64,000 bases of DNA from a bacterium (GCA_022825065.1 JAJDYR010000022.1:1-64000), one strand, 5' to 3'; positions 35,764 to 45,288 are shown, counted from the first letter of the stretch. A program made the numbers and translations. The notes: generated by a model from the letters alone, not told the origin.

Positions 35764-37164
35764 TCAAAACGACTCGAAATCGGGCGACTCCTTCCACCCC
35801 CCGCGTTCCTCTTCCAGGGCGTGGGCGATTCTGTAGAGCGCGGCCTCGCTGAAATCCGGCCCGACGAGCTGCACCGCCAGCGGCAGCCCGTCTCCCGAAA
35901 ACCCCCGGGGCAGGGATATGGCGGGCGCGCCCAGGGTGTTGACCCAGCGCGTGAAGCGCGTGAGGGAGGCGACGAGCCCCTCGGCTTCTGCGCGCGCCTG
36001 GGCGTGAGAGGGCGCGGGTACGGGCGTCGTCGGCCCGGCCAGCACGTCCACGGCGGAGAACACCTCGCGCCCGTAATAACGAATCAGTTCCTCGCGCCTT
36101 GAGAGTGCTGCGCGATACTCGCTCGAATCAATCCCGCGCCCGGCTTCCAGGCGCGCCAGGATTTCGGGCGTCACCTCGTCCGCGTATCTCTCCAGACGCT
36201 CGCCGTGTATCATCAGCGCCTCGTACTTGAAGACCGTGTTGGCGAGTTCTTCGAGCTCTCCGGTACGGGGAGGCGGCATCGGAACGAGACGCGCGCCCAG
36301 GCGCTCGAGAGCCCCGCATGCTTCCCCGTAAGCCGCTCCCATCTCCCCGGAAACGCCGCTCAATTCCGCCCCTCCCAAAACGCCCACGCGAACGCCCTCG
36401 ATGCTCTCTCCGAGCGCTTCGACGTAATCGGGCACGGGCCGCGTGCTCGCGCTCGCGTCCTGCGGGTCCGGACCCGCGATGGCGGAGAGCACCAGCGCGT
36501 TGTCCGCCACGGTTCGCGTGAGCGGGCCGAAGGTGTCGAGCGTCCAGGAGAGCGGCATCCCCCCGTGCCGGCTCACGCGGCCGTTCGTGGGCTTGAGGCC
36601 CACCACGCCGCAAAACGCCGCAGGCAGGCGGATGGAGCCGCCCGTATCCGTGCCGATGGCGGCCAGCGCCATCCCGCCGGCCACCGCGCATCCCGATCCG
36701 CTGCTCGAACCGCCCGTAACGTGACCCTGCTTCCAGGGGTTCTGCGGGTCGCCGAAATGCTTGTTGCGCCCCGTCGGCCCCATGGCGAGTTCCGCCATGT
36801 TGAGTTTCCCCATGTTGACGGCGCCGGCCTCTTCGAGGCGCTTCCAGATGCTAGACGCCGCATCGGGGGGCGGGTCGTCCTCGAACATCACGCTGCCGCA
36901 AGTGGTGGGGGTTCCCGGAATATGGCAGAGGTCCTTGTAGGCCACCGGAATCCCGTCGAGCGGGCCGATTTCATCGCCGAAGCGGAACCTCCGCTCCGAT
37001 TCGCGCGCGGCCCTGCGCATCTCTCTTTCGCTGACGTGGAAATAGGCCCGAAGCTTGAGATTCCACTTTTTGATGAGGGCGAGGGCGTCGTCGGCAATTT
37101 CGACCGGCGAGACTTCACCGGCGCGGTAGGCGTCCCGCAGCGCCGTTATCGTCCAATCGCTCAT
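35764..37164 (-). CDS. Amidase signature family hydrolase
   Basis: 466 residues. The Ser-cisSer-Lys triad is present: Lys in PVAYKDLCHIP, cis-Ser and nucleophile in TGGSSSGSGCAVAGG and GTDTGGSIRLPAAFCG. The C-terminal APAISLPRGFSGDGLPLAVQ segment is typical of free-standing amidases acting on small amides rather than of GatA, since no gatB or gatC lies nearby. Twenty-five bases separate it from the DinB-like gene, same strand. Confidence 0.92.
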   Translation of the reverse strand: MSDWTITALRDAYRAGEVSPVEIADDALALIKKWNLKLRAYFHVSEREMRRAARESERRFRFGDEIGPLDGIPVAYKDLCHIPGTPTTCGSVMFEDDPPPDAASSIWKRLEEAGAVNMGKLNMAELAMGPTGRNKHFGDPQNPWKQGHVTGGSSSGSGCAVAGGMALAAIGTDTGGSIRLPAAFCGVVGLKPTNGRVSRHGGMPLSWTLDTFGPLTRTVADNALVLSAIAGPDPQDASASTRPVPDYVEALGESIEGVRVGVLGGAELSGVSGEMGAAYGEACGALERLGARLVPMPPPRTGELEELANTVFKYEALMIHGERLERYADEVTPEILARLEAGRGIDSSEYRAALSRREELIRYYGREVFSAVDVLAGPTTPVPAPSHAQARAEAEGLVASLTRFTRWVNTLGAPAISLPRGFSGDGLPLAVQLVGPDFSEAALYRIAHALEEERGGWKESPDFESF

Positions 37165-37189
37165 GGGCGGGTTCTGCGGACCGGACCTG

Positions 37190-37744
37190 TCATCCGCTTC
37201 CCGGGTAGCCCGGAGCCTCGAGGACGCGCGTCATCTGGTCCTGATGGAGATAGTCGTGCGTGCCGGAATAGACGATGCGGTCGTAAATGTTGAGGTCGCC
37301 GTAGCGGAAATGCTCATGCATATAGCGGCTCATGTCGGTGCTCCGGTAAGGGAGCATCATCTTGTGAACCGCCTCCCTGTTGGGGGTGAGCCTGGTGATC
37401 ATCTCGCGGAAATCGCCTTCCCCCTTCGGGATGAGAAAATCGGGCGCCGGAACCCGGCCTTGCTCCCTGCGCCTGAGCGCCTCGCGGCTCATCTTCTGCG
37501 GACTCTCGGGCGCCGTATCCCATGAGCCGGATTCCTCAGCCTCAGCGAGCCTCTTCTCGATGAAGCGCGCGTAATACGCGTCCGTCAACAGGATGTGTTC
37601 GAGATTCTCATGCAGGGACCATTCGCCGTCCGGAGGCCGCCAGTGAACGTGGGAGGTGTCGACCCCCTCGAGAAAGGCGATCAGGTTTTTTCTGTCCTCG
37701 AAAGCCGAGGCGAAAGCCTCATCGAACATCTCTTCCGGCGTCAT
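37190..37744 (-). CDS. DinB-like four-helix protein
   Basis: 184 residues of the DinB/YfiT-like metal-dependent family: first helix pair with FAFEDRKNLIAFLEG-like composition, WSLHENLEHILLTDAYYARF, and the C-terminal GTHDYLHQDQMTRVLEA. The three metal-binding histidines (LEHIL, GTHDYLHQ) are present. Members include thiol transferases and mycothiol-, bacillithiol-dependent enzymes, but many are unassigned. ATG 37744 (AAGGA 9 bases upstream) is used in place of the longer frame to 37798. Confidence 0.78.
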   Translation of the reverse strand: MTPEEMFDEAFASAFEDRKNLIAFLEGVDTSHVHWRPPDGEWSLHENLEHILLTDAYYARFIEKRLAEAEESGSWDTAPESPQKMSREALRRREQGRVPAPDFLIPKGEGDFREMITRLTPNREAVHKMMLPYRSTDMSRYMHEHFRYGDLNIYDRIVYSGTHDYLHQDQMTRVLEAPGYPGSG

Positions 37745-37956
37745 TTTATCGTCCTTCACGTTGGGCGGGCGAGGGTCTTGAACCCCGTCGAATTCCACGT
37801 TGTTATGCCTTCAAGAAACCAAAATACAATATGTACTGGGTTTATGCCATAACTGCGGCGCCGCGGGGTCCCGGGCCGCTTCGCGAAGCGCCCGTTTCTC
37901 CGGAAGGGTTGTTCGCGAACGACCCCTGCAATCGAATTGACGAACAACCAGAATCA

Positions 37957-37978
37957 GGACAGGCACGGAGGCCTGTCC
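37957..37978. repeat. Short inverted repeat GGACAGGC/GCCTGTCC followed by CTACGGG
   Basis: An 8-bp stem with a 6-base loop, same CTAC-flanked class as 1234-1253. An imperfect palindrome GGTTGTTCGCGAACGACC lies just upstream at 37906-37923. Both are inside the gene-free stretch 37745-38380. Confidence 0.75.
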
Positions 37979-38030
37979 CTACGGGACGGCGCCTCTTCGG
38001 CCGGTTCGATTGCCCCTCACTTGTTGAAAG

Positions 38031-38177
38031 GCAACCCCCCCTACCCCCCCTTGACAGGGGGGTAAAAAAGACCGCCCCCCGGCAAGTGGGGGATATGAAC
38101 AAAGACGACGCCCGCCGACGGGCGGATGGGTTTTGGTTCTTCTTACCCCCCTGTCAAGGGGGGGTAGGGGGGGTTGC
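38031..38177. repeat. Family A inverted repeat, copy 1
   Basis: Begins CAACCCCCCCTACCCCCCCT and ends with its complement AGGGGGGGTAGGGGGGGTTG after TTGACAGGGGGG... and ...CCCCCCTGTCAA arms, about 30 bp of nearly perfect terminal inversion around a variable centre. Outer TTGTTGAAAG (38021) and CTTTTTCAACAAACC (38301) words frame it and the family C copy. Confidence 0.9.
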
Positions 38178-38207
38178 CTTTCAGTGGGAGCGCCCTTCGA
38201 TACGCCG

Positions 38208-38290
38208 CCTTCGGCGGCTACTCAGGATGAGGAAAGTGGGGGGCGGGGCCTGTCCCGAGCGAAGGCGAGGGGCCGCTACTCAGGATGAGG
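38208..38290. repeat. Family C direct repeat, copy 1
   Basis: Starts CCTTCGGCGGCTACTCAGGA and contains two CTACTCAGGATGAGG words around GCCTGTCCCGAGCGAAGGCG. A near-identical stretch lies at 45205-45288. Both are preceded by GCGCCCTTCGATAC or a close variant. Confidence 0.8.
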
Positions 38291-38380
38291 CGAAGAAAGA
38301 CTTTTTCAACAAACCTTAAAGGGGGGGCAGGGGGGATGCTCCTTTGAGGAGGCTTTCTCGACAACCCCCTGCGGCGGATT

Positions 38381-39289
38381 TCAGGAATCCCGCCCGGCGC
38401 CGGGAGAACGCACCTCGATGTCCAGCCACTCTTCCCAGAGCTTGATGAGCGAGGCGTATTCTTCGGCCCCGTATCCTCGCTGAATCGCCATCTCATAGAC
38501 GTGGTGTGTCGCGCTGGCGATGAAGGTGGGAACGCGGAGTTCGCGGGCCAGCTCGAGGCACAGGTCGGAATCTTTCGTCGCGAGGTCGGTCGTCATCCCG
38601 GGCGTGAACTCCCCCGGCAGGATGTGCTTTCTGAGCCTGTCCTCCACCTGGCGGCTGCGGCCCGAACTGACGGAGATGACGTCGCAGAGCAAATCGGGGT
38701 CGGCGCCCGCCGCGACGCCCAGCGCCATGGCCTCGGTCAGCGCCGCGAGGTTCACGTGCGAGAGCATGTTGTTCACGACCTTGAACAACATGCCCATGCC
38801 CGATGCGCCGCAATGGAAGATGTTTTTTCCGAAATGCGAGAGAAGGGGCCTGAGCCTCTCGAACCCCGCCTCGCCGCCGCCGACCATCAGCGTGAGGGTG
38901 CCCGCCCTGGCCCCCTGTACGCCGCCGCTCACGGCGGCATCCATCAACTCGGCCCCTTGCGCTTTCACCACCGGGGCCAGTTCCTGGATGAGGGAAGGGG
39001 AGACGGTGCTCGTCTCCGCCAGGAGCGCGCCGTCCCGCGCGCCCGCCAGAATTCCCTCCTCACCCAGGATCACCTCGCGCGATATGTTCGGATGCGGCAG
39101 GGACGTGAAAACGATCTCCGAACGGGAAGCGACGTCCGCCGGGCTGCGCCCCGCGCGCGCGCCCTTGTTCTCCGCCTCCAGCGTGGCTTCCTCCCGGACG
39201 TCGTACGCGGTCACCTCATGACCGGCCCTGATGAGATGGGCGCAAATCTCGCTTCCCATCCGGCCCAGGCCGATAAAACCAAGCTCCAC
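38381..39289 (-). CDS. 3-hydroxyisobutyrate dehydrogenase-family oxidoreductase
   Basis: 302 residues. Rossmann start LGFIGLGRMGSEICAHLI (G-x-G-x2-G), substrate motif DAAVSGGVQGARAGTLTLMV, and the catalytic lysine in GMGMLFKVVNNMLSH. This is the beta-hydroxyacid dehydrogenase family (3-hydroxyisobutyrate, tartronate semialdehyde, or glyoxylate/succinic semialdehyde reductases). The start is GTG 39289: AGGAGG lies 6 bases upstream, and the longer frame runs into the tRNA gene. Confidence 0.9.
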   Translation of the reverse strand: MELGFIGLGRMGSEICAHLIRAGHEVTAYDVREEATLEAENKGARAGRSPADVASRSEIVFTSLPHPNISREVILGEEGILAGARDGALLAETSTVSPSLIQELAPVVKAQGAELMDAAVSGGVQGARAGTLTLMVGGGEAGFERLRPLLSHFGKNIFHCGASGMGMLFKVVNNMLSHVNLAALTEAMALGVAAGADPDLLCDVISVSSGRSRQVEDRLRKHILPGEFTPGMTTDLATKDSDLCLELARELRVPTFIASATHHVYEMAIQRGYGAEEYASLIKLWEEWLDIEVRSPGAGRDS

Positions 39290-39340
39290 CGTTCGCCTCC
39301 TCGCCGGATGCGCCATCCGCCCGTCGGTAATGGATAAAAA

Positions 39341-39417
<77 letters not shown>

Positions 39418-39538
39418 ACCGAAAGAAATGTCCCGCGGAAAAGTTCCGGGCGCGGCAGGGCAGGTGTGCCGAACCGCGCCGGGTTTTCGGCGAAAGAAAT
39501 ATCACAGGCTATTTAGTAAGGCTTAAGCGTGGTGCGCG

Positions 39539-40222
39539 TCAAGGGCTTCGCGTTATCGAGGCCGGGGAAATGAATTTGTCCCGGTAACGGCGTTTTGAGG
39601 GAGCGGGGGAAATTCCGGGAAGGGGGAGGGGGGAGAAGAGGCTGGGAATACGGTCGCCCCTGTATAGCGTGGCGACCCGGTGACCTCCCGTTTTCGAAAC
39701 CGTCGTGCGCGTCATCTCGCGCAGAGCGACGGCCTGGCCGCCGACGAGCAGGCGCATTCGTCCCTTCTTGAGTATCACGGTGGTGAAGTGTCTGTAGGCT
39801 TTCACGGCGAATTCCACTCCCTTGCCGCGCAGCATTGCCGCAGGCGTCGTCACGCTCAGGCTCAGCCCGCAGGAAGCTTCATGGCACCTCACCGTGCCCC
39901 TGTTCAGTCTCGCCGAATACGTGCCGCCCCGCTTCATGCCCACCAATTTGAAGGAAGTGTTCGGCTCCAGCACGAGCCGGCAACCCGGGCGGCGCCGGAA
40001 ATGAATGAGCGCCCTCGAACTCGCGCTCGTGACGATGTGGTCGCCCGGGAGCATCGCGCGTCTGTCTCTGAGGTAAACTTTTTTTCCGCGCGGGAATACG
40101 ATGTGGGGGAAGCCGGATATCGCTCTCATTTCGACGAGGACTTTGTTTTCCGCGACAGCGGAAGAGATCATGCACAGGGGAAACAGATGCACCCCAAGAA
40201 TCAGGATCTTGAGTCTGGTCAT
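39539..40222 (-). CDS. Exported FecR-like domain protein
   Basis: 227 residues with a signal peptide (LKILILGVHLFPLCMISSAVA). The mature part is a FecR-type beta domain: RRAMLPGDHIVTSASSRALIHF, CRLVLEPNTSFKL, RGTVRC, TTPAAMLRGKGVEFAVKA, LKKGRMRLLVGG. FecR domains outside TonB signalling often act as periplasmic structural or sensing modules. No FecI sigma factor is adjacent. ATG 40222 is a clear start. It is moderately certain that the basic C-terminal tail is genuine. Confidence 0.78.
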   Translation of the reverse strand: MTRLKILILGVHLFPLCMISSAVAENKVLVEMRAISGFPHIVFPRGKKVYLRDRRAMLPGDHIVTSASSRALIHFRRRPGCRLVLEPNTSFKLVGMKRGGTYSARLNRGTVRCHEASCGLSLSVTTPAAMLRGKGVEFAVKAYRHFTTVILKKGRMRLLVGGQAVALREMTRTTVSKTGGHRVATLYRGDRIPSLFSPLPLPGISPAPSKRRYRDKFISPASITRSP

Positions 40223-40421
40223 GTCATTCCCGTGGAGTAGCGGCTAAGCGTCAGACCTCACAGAATTTTGTAAAGGATTTTCGGGGGATTTGCAAGTTGC
40301 CTAACTAACGGAAAAGAAACCACATCCCGATGTTCGGGCCTGGGATTGTCGAAAACCCCTGATTCCGTGATTCGGCGTATGTAGCCGACCAGGGAAGAAG
40401 GTCTGACGCGATGGGATTGTA

Positions 40422-40448
40422 GGGACAACCCCTCCTCGGGGTTGTCCC
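40422..40448. repeat. Short inverted repeat, 11-bp stem
   Basis: GGGACAACCCC (40422-40432) pairs with GGGGTTGTCCC (40438-40448) around TCCTC; preceded by TTGTA. A partial AGTTCGCGAACCGCCCCTAC copy follows at 40451-40470. No gene is recognised in 40223-40832. Confidence 0.8.
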
Positions 40449-40566
40449 ACAGTTCGCGAACCGCCCCTACGGGCGAATACGGTTTTGTTCGCCATTCCGG
40501 TGTCAGACCCGACGAATGCGGAAGGGTTTGTCGGAATGACGAATCGAGGCGAAGGCTATGATTACT

Positions 40567-40596
40567 TGTAGGGGCCGCATATATGCGGCCCCTACA
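40567..40596. repeat. 30-bp perfect palindrome, CTAC-flanked family
   Basis: Half-site TGTAGGGGCCGCATA is followed by its exact complement. The TGTAG/CTACA ends are the shared part of the family; the GCCGCATATATGCGGC core recurs at 45090-45109 and, altered, at 45130-45150. Confidence 0.9.
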
Positions 40597-40661
40597 AAAC
40601 CATCGTGCCCCCTCTGCCTCCAATAAAGGGGGGCTCAACTGTCCTTGTCAGGGGATAAAGG

Positions 40662-40773
40662 CAACCCCCCCTACCCCCCCTTGTCAGGGGGGCAAGAAAA
40701 ATCAAAAGCCCCTCCACCGGCGGTGGGCGTCGCCTTTTTTTACCCCCCTGACAAGGGGGGGTAGGGGGGGTTG
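40662..40773. repeat. Family A inverted repeat, copy 2
   Basis: CAACCCCCCCTACCCCCCCT... to ...AGGGGGGGTAGGGGGGGTTG, 112 bp, with TTGTCAGGGGGG/CCCCCCTGACAA inner arms. It is preceded by GGGGATAAAGG, as is copy 3. Confidence 0.9.
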
Positions 40774-40832
40774 GTTTTCAGGGCGAGAGGGACGCTCCCT
40801 CTACCCTCACAAGAGTTTTTTTTCAACCACCC

Positions 40833-41312
40833 CTAAATGAGCGGGTCCCGCCGCGTCGTGATGACGCCGGTCCTCATGCCCGCCGTGTGCAAACCGCCCC
40901 TCAGGCGGCCGTGCTCGATCTTCATGCACCTGTCCATGACGACGAGCAGGCCCGCGGCCTGCGCGCGGGCGGCCTCGGCCTCGTTCACCACTTCGAATTG
41001 CAGCCACAGCGATTTCGCGCCGACCTCTATCGCCTCGTCGACCACCTCCGCAATTTCATCCGGCCTTCGGAACACGTCCACCACGTCGGGCGGATCGGGT
41101 ATCGATGAGACGTCGGGGTAGGATTTCCGGTCCAGTATCCGCTCGTATCTCGGGTTCACCGGGATGACCTCGTAACCCATTCTTTGCAGGTAATACCCCA
41201 CGAAATAGCTGGGTCTCGATTCGTTCGCCGAGAGCCCCACCATCGCCACGCGGCGGTGATTCCGCAGGATGCGGCGAATCGTGCGCGGGTTCTGGTATGC
41301 GGGAAATTTCAT
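40833..41312 (-). CDS. CoA-binding domain protein (YccU-like)
   Basis: 159 residues, a single CoA-binding Rossmann domain: NHRRVAMVGLSANESRPSYF, GYEVIPVNPRYERILDRKSY, VDVFRRPDEIAEVVDEAI, and LWLQFEVVNEAEAARAQAAG, VVMDRCMKIEH at the end. The family is widespread, with unknown role, possibly in CoA-linked regulation. Its ATG 41312 overlaps the stop of the preceding sulfhydrylase gene (TGATG), implying coupled translation. Confidence 0.9.
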   Translation of the reverse strand: MKFPAYQNPRTIRRILRNHRRVAMVGLSANESRPSYFVGYYLQRMGYEVIPVNPRYERILDRKSYPDVSSIPDPPDVVDVFRRPDEIAEVVDEAIEVGAKSLWLQFEVVNEAEAARAQAAGLLVVMDRCMKIEHGRLRGGLHTAGMRTGVITTRRDPLI

Positions 41313-42631
41313 CACGCGCTCTTCGTCGCCTCACCGAGGGCCTGGTCGAGGTCCCAGAGAATGTCGTCGATGTGCTCGAGGCCCACCGAAATCCGGATGA
41401 GGTCGGGCGTGATGTTGCCCGCCTTCAGGTCCTCCTCGCTCAACTGGGCGTGCGTCGTGGAGGCCGGGTGGATGATGAGGCTTTTGGCGTCGCCGACGTT
41501 CGCGAGGTGACTGTGCAGCTGAAGGGCGTTGATGAAGCGAACGGCCGGGTCGAATCCGCCCCGGACGCCGAAGGCGAAAACGGCGCCCTGTCCGTTCGGC
41601 AGATACTTTTGCGCCCTTTCGTATTCGGGGCTGTCCGGCAGCCCAGGATAGCTTACGAAACTGACGCGTGAATCCCCCGCGAGAAACTCGGCCACCTTCT
41701 GCGCGTTCTCGCAGTGGCGCCCCATGCGCAGGGGCAGGGTCTCCAGACCCTGGGCGAACAGGAAACCGTTGAGCGGGCCCAGGCACGACCCGATGTCGCG
41801 CAGGCTCTCCGCGCGCGCCTTCATGAGGAAGCCCAGTTCCCCGAAAGTCTCGAAGAAGCGCAGCCCGTGATAGCCCGGCGAGGGGTCGGTCATGCCGGGG
41901 AACTTTCCGTTCGCCCAGTCGAAGCGCCCCGAATCCACCATGACGCCGCCGATGCTCGTGCCGTGCCCGTCGATGAATTTCGTGGCCGAATGCAAGACGA
42001 TGTCCGCCCCCCATTCGATGGGGCGGCAGAGGTAGGGGGTGGCGAAGGTGTTGTCCACGACGAGGGGAACGCCCGCATCTTCCGCGATTTTCGCGAGGGC
42101 TTCCAGGTCGGCGACGTTGGTGGCCGGGTTCCCTATCGTCTCGCAGTAGATGACGCGCGTCTTCTCCGTCACCGCGGCCCGAAAGTCCTCCGGCCGCGTC
42201 GGGTCGACGAACGTCGTGTGGATGCCGAGTTTTCTGAGCGTGATGTCGAACTGCGTGTAGGTGCCCCCGTAGAGGGCCGCGGAGGAAACGATTTCATCCC
42301 CCGGGTTCGTCAGGGTGAACAGCGCGACGAACTGCGCGGCCTGGCCCGAGGCCGTCGCCAGCCCGCCGACGCCTCCCTCGAGAGCCGCGATGCGCTCCTC
42401 GAAGACGCTCGTGGTGGGGTTTCCGATGCGCGTGTAGACGTACCCGTAATCCTGCAGGGCGAAAAGGCCCGCGGCGTGTTCGTCGTCGTCGAAAACGAAA
42501 CCGGTGGACTGGTAGATCGGCACGGCCCTGGCGCCGGTGGCGGGGTCGGGCCGCGCGCCCGCATGGAGGGCGTTGGTGTCGAAGTGAAACGCTCTCGGGG
42601 CCGTTTCCTCGGGCCTGGATTCCTCGTTCAT
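41312..42631 (-). CDS. O-acetylhomoserine sulfhydrylase family PLP enzyme (MetY-type), copy 1
   Basis: 439 residues of the Cys/Met metabolism PLP family. [20 protein letters not shown] and [12 protein letters not shown] at the start, phosphate-binding [14 protein letters not shown] lysine in [18 protein letters not shown], and C-terminal [20 protein letters not shown]. Converts O-acetylhomoserine and sulfide to homocysteine in the family's best-known members. No SAM riboswitch was recognised upstream. A second, divergent copy lies at 45430-46740. Confidence 0.9.
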   Translation of the reverse strand: MNEESRPEETAPRAFHFDTNALHAGARPDPATGARAVPIYQSTGFVFDDDEHAAGLFALQDYGYVYTRIGNPTTSVFEERIAALEGGVGGLATASGQAAQFVALFTLTNPGDEIVSSAALYGGTYTQFDITLRKLGIHTTFVDPTRPEDFRAAVTEKTRVIYCETIGNPATNVADLEALAKIAEDAGVPLVVDNTFATPYLCRPIEWGADIVLHSATKFIDGHGTSIGGVMVDSGRFDWANGKFPGMTDPSPGYHGLRFFETFGELGFLMKARAESLRDIGSCLGPLNGFLFAQGLETLPLRMGRHCENAQKVAEFLAGDSRVSFVSYPGLPDSPEYERAQKYLPNGQGAVFAFGVRGGFDPAVRFINALQLHSHLANVGDAKSLIIHPASTTHAQLSEEDLKAGNITPDLIRISVGLEHIDDILWDLDQALGEATKSA

Positions 42632-42759
42632 GTGCGCTCCTCGAAATATGGCATGGTTCCGGTTTTGTAATCTCTAAGATTCATTAAAGCAAGCGGCGGC
42701 CCCGAAGGAAAGGCCTCGGTAAGGGAGTTGTTGAAAAAAACCTTTTCAGGGGATAAAGG

Positions 42760-42906
42760 CAACCCCCCCTACCCCCCCTTGTCAGGGGGGTATAAAGAAG
42801 CAAAAACCCCCTTGTCAGGGGGTATTAAAAAGACGATTTGCCCTCGCCGGGCCGAGGGGGTTTTGCTTTTTCTTACCCCCCTGTCAAGGGGGGGTAGGGG
42901 GGGTTG
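42760..42906. repeat. Family A inverted repeat, copy 3
   Basis: 147 bp with CAACCCCCCCTACCCCCCCT and its complement as ends. The centre holds an extra CCCCCTTGTCAGGGGG segment. Outer GTTGTTGAAAAAAACC (42727) and GCTTTTTCAACAATCCC (42985) words frame the whole gene-free stretch 42632-43104. Confidence 0.9.
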
Positions 42907-42914
42907 GTATTTCC

Positions 42915-42934
42915 GGACAGGTCGCGACCTGTCC
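42915..42934. repeat. Short perfect palindrome, CTAC-flanked family
   Basis: GGACAGGTCGCGACCTGTCC, identical to 1234-1253, followed by CTACAAA; it lies directly after family A copy 3. Confidence 0.9.
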
Positions 42935-43104
42935 CTACAAACCTTCCTCCCCGGCCGACTCGATACCCGATTCACAAAATCAATGCTTTTTCAACAATCC
43001 CACAAGGAGGCGAATACTTGTCGGCGGCGTTGATCTCGTGCCCCCGGCTGCACCATAATCCTTACTCGTTGCGACGCGCCCGCCCCCACGTTATGTGAAA
43101 AGCC

Positions 43105-43860
43105 ATGGCTCGAATACTTCTTTGCAATGATGACGGCATCGATTCGGAAGGATTAAAGGCCCTGTACGCGGCTCTCGCCCCGCTGGGGGATTTGCTCGTC
43201 GTGGCGCCGGACAGGGAGCAGAGCGCCGCGGGACATTCCCTGAGCCTGCATCGCCCCCTGCGAATCAACGAACTGGAGCACAACTGGTTCGCCGTGGACG
43301 GCACGCCCACCGACTGCGTCAACCTCGCCCTGAACGGCCTGTTCAAGAACGAGCACCCCGACATGCTCGTCTCCGGCATCAACAAGGGTGGAAACCTGGG
43401 CGACGACATCACCTATTCGGGAACCGTGGCCGCGGCGATGGAGGCCACCCTCCTGGGGCTGCCCGCGGTGGCGGTCTCCCTCGCCCACGAGGATGGGGAG
43501 ACCCTCGATTTCGAGTTGGCGAAAAAAGTTGCGCGCGCCGGCGCGAGGGAAGTATTATCCCGGGGGCTGGAACCGGGCGTTCTGCTGAACGTCAACGTCC
43601 CGAACATTTCTCCCAAAAAATGCCGGGGGGAGAGAATCACCCGGCAGGGCAAGCGCGTTTACGAGGAAGCCATCGTCGAGAAAATCGACCCGCGCGGACG
43701 CGAGTATTACTGGATAGGGGGAGGCAGCCTCCACTGGAAGGATGAGCCCGACACGGACTTCGAGGCGGTTTCGAACCACCAGGTCTCCATCACGCCCCTG
43801 AGGCTCGACCTGACGGACTATGACGCGATGAAAGGGCTGGAATCTTGGCGTTTTCATTAA
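43105..43860 (+). CDS. surE: 5'/3'-nucleotidase SurE
   Basis: 251 residues, complete SurE. Metal-binding start ILLCNDDGIDSEGL, VVAPDREQSAAGHSLSLHRPL, VDGTPTDCVNLAL, and VSGINKGGNLGDDITYSGTV. It dephosphorylates nucleoside monophosphates and is a stationary-phase survival gene, usually followed by pcm and nlpD. pcm overlaps its 3' end here. Confidence 0.97.
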   Translation: MARILLCNDDGIDSEGLKALYAALAPLGDLLVVAPDREQSAAGHSLSLHRPLRINELEHNWFAVDGTPTDCVNLALNGLFKNEHPDMLVSGINKGGNLGDDITYSGTVAAAMEATLLGLPAVAVSLAHEDGETLDFELAKKVARAGAREVLSRGLEPGVLLNVNVPNISPKKCRGERITRQGKRVYEEAIVEKIDPRGREYYWIGGGSLHWKDEPDTDFEAVSNHQVSITPLRLDLTDYDAMKGLESWRFH

Positions 43861-44525
43861 ACGGAAGAAAGGAAAACCGCTGGAGCCGCTCTCGCGACGA
43901 GATGGTGGACAAACAAATCATCGCCCGCGGAATCGCGGACGCCCGCGTCATCGAGGCCTTGCGCGAGGTGCCGAGGCACCATTTCGCGCCCGAGATATTT
44001 CGCGAAACCGCCTATGCGGACAAGGCGCTGCCCATCGGACACGGGCAGACGATCTCCCAGCCCTACATGGTGGCCGCCGCGCTCGAGGCCCTGGAGCTCA
44101 AGGGCGGGGAGAGGGTCCTTGAGATCGGGGCGGGTTCGGGTTACCTTACCGCGCTTTTGGGGAGGCTCGCGGGCTCCGTCCGCGCGATCGAGCGGGTGCC
44201 CGAACTGGCGGTGAGGGCCAGGGAGCGGCTTGATTCTTTCGGCCTGACGAATTATATGCTCTGGACAGCGGACGGCACCTACGGCTGGCCGGAGGAGGCG
44301 CCCTTCGACGCCATCGTGAGCGCGGCGTCGGCGCCTCGCGTACCGGAGCCATGGGTGCAGCAGGTCGCTCCCGGCGGGCGCATCGTCATGCCCCTGGGCG
44401 AGGGGGAGAAGCAGACCCTCGTGCGGTTCCGCGCCTCCGGAACGGGTGAAGTGCTCCCGCCCGAGGAACTGGTGAACTGTGTTTTCGTGAAACTTGTGGG
44501 AAAATACGGCTGGGAGAACCCGTAG
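43845..44525 (+). CDS. pcm: Protein-L-isoaspartate O-methyltransferase
   Basis: 226 residues. DEMVDKQIIARGIADARVIEA at the start, PRHHFAPE, TISQPYMVAAALEAL, SAM-binding LEIGAGSGYLTALL, and DGTYGWPEEAPFDAIVSAAS. It repairs isoaspartyl residues in damaged proteins using SAM. TTG 43845 inside surE is the only start codon that includes the conserved N-terminal segment; the first ATG (43902) would remove part of it. Co-translated with surE. Confidence 0.95.
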   Translation: MAFSLNGRKENRWSRSRDEMVDKQIIARGIADARVIEALREVPRHHFAPEIFRETAYADKALPIGHGQTISQPYMVAAALEALELKGGERVLEIGAGSGYLTALLGRLAGSVRAIERVPELAVRARERLDSFGLTNYMLWTADGTYGWPEEAPFDAIVSAASAPRVPEPWVQQVAPGGRIVMPLGEGEKQTLVRFRASGTGEVLPPEELVNCVFVKLVGKYGWENP

Positions 44526-44559
44526 GAATACGGCGATTCCGCCGTCTCATGGCTTGTGT

Positions 44560-44636
<77 letters not shown>

Positions 44637-44913
44637 TTTCATATCGCGCGGCGGAAACGGGTTTCCGGGCTTTGAGGCGCCTTACCCTTCAGCGAGCCTG
44701 CCTCGGGGATGCCCAGGCAGCGAACCATACCTCATGTAACACCTCAAGCCATTATTTTTTATTCAATATTTTCAATTGTCTAAATAAAATACCTGATAAT
44801 TCACTTTACATTGAATCTTGAGTTCCTTCCGTTCACTAAACAGAGAATGCACCAGTAGATGGGCCTGTTGAATAACCCGGAATCCGGCCCTTGGAGAGGG
44901 TGTGGTTTCGTTT

Positions 44914-45049
44914 GTCATTCCGGCGAAAGCCGGAATCCATTTTTACGTCTTTTGCTTTTCGTCAGGCTTCCCGCGCATCGGTGGGGAATGAAACGCCGTC
45001 ATTGATTCACCCACATCCGCAAATGGATTCCGGCTTTCGCCGGAATGAC
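44914..45049. repeat. Family B inverted repeat, copy 1
   Basis: Left end GTCATTCCGGCGAAAGCCGG then AATCCATTTT; right end is the complement, AAATGGATTCCGG...GGAATGAC. About 28 bp terminal inversions, each itself a small hairpin (CCGGCGAAAGCCGG). The whole gene-free stretch 44637-45429 is made of repeats; 44740-44830 is AT-rich with nothing recognised. Confidence 0.88.
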
Positions 45050-45089
45050 GGCGTCGTGCTCCGGTTTCGAATGATGCGAGAGGGTGTAG

Positions 45090-45150
45090 GGGCCGCATAT
45101 ATGCGGCCCTGCCTTTCACCGACAAACTCGGGTCGCATAATATGCGACCC
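45090..45150. repeat. Two adjacent palindromes of the CTAC-flanked family
   Basis: GGGCCGCATATATGCGGCCC (45090-45109), preceded by TGTAG, and a 21-base palindrome with arms GGGTCGCATA/TATGCGACCC (45130-45150), followed by CTAC. The two cores differ by one base class but keep the same frame, as if one element had been copied and altered, or as if the pair formed a larger TGTAG...CTACA unit. Confidence 0.85.
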
Positions 45151-45204
45151 CTACAATGGACATGCGCCCTTCGATACAAACGCTCCTTTCTCAGTCGCGT
45201 TTTA

Positions 45205-45288
45205 CCTTCGGCGGCTACTCAGGATGAGGAAAATGGGGGGCGGAGCCTGTCCCGAGCGAAGTCGAGGGGCCGCTACTCAGGGTGAGGG
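45205..45288. repeat. Family C direct repeat, copy 2
   Basis: Matches 38208-38290 with a few substitutions: CCTTCGGCGGCTACTCAGGA, GCCTGTCCCGAGCGAAGTCG, and CTACTCAGGGTGAGG. Followed at 45293 by GGGGTTTTTCAACAGCCCCC, an outer-frame word. Confidence 0.8.

Noticed and set aside
40258-40638. 126-residue open frame on the minus strand
   Set aside because: It overlaps palindromic repeats (40422-40448, 40567-40596) and has no ribosome site or family resemblance.
42728-43033. Open frame with NPPYPPLSGG repeats (also at 54865-55140 and 48303-48632)
   Set aside because: The translated words come straight from the C7/G7 inverted repeat family; frames are not consistent between copies and no ribosome site is present.
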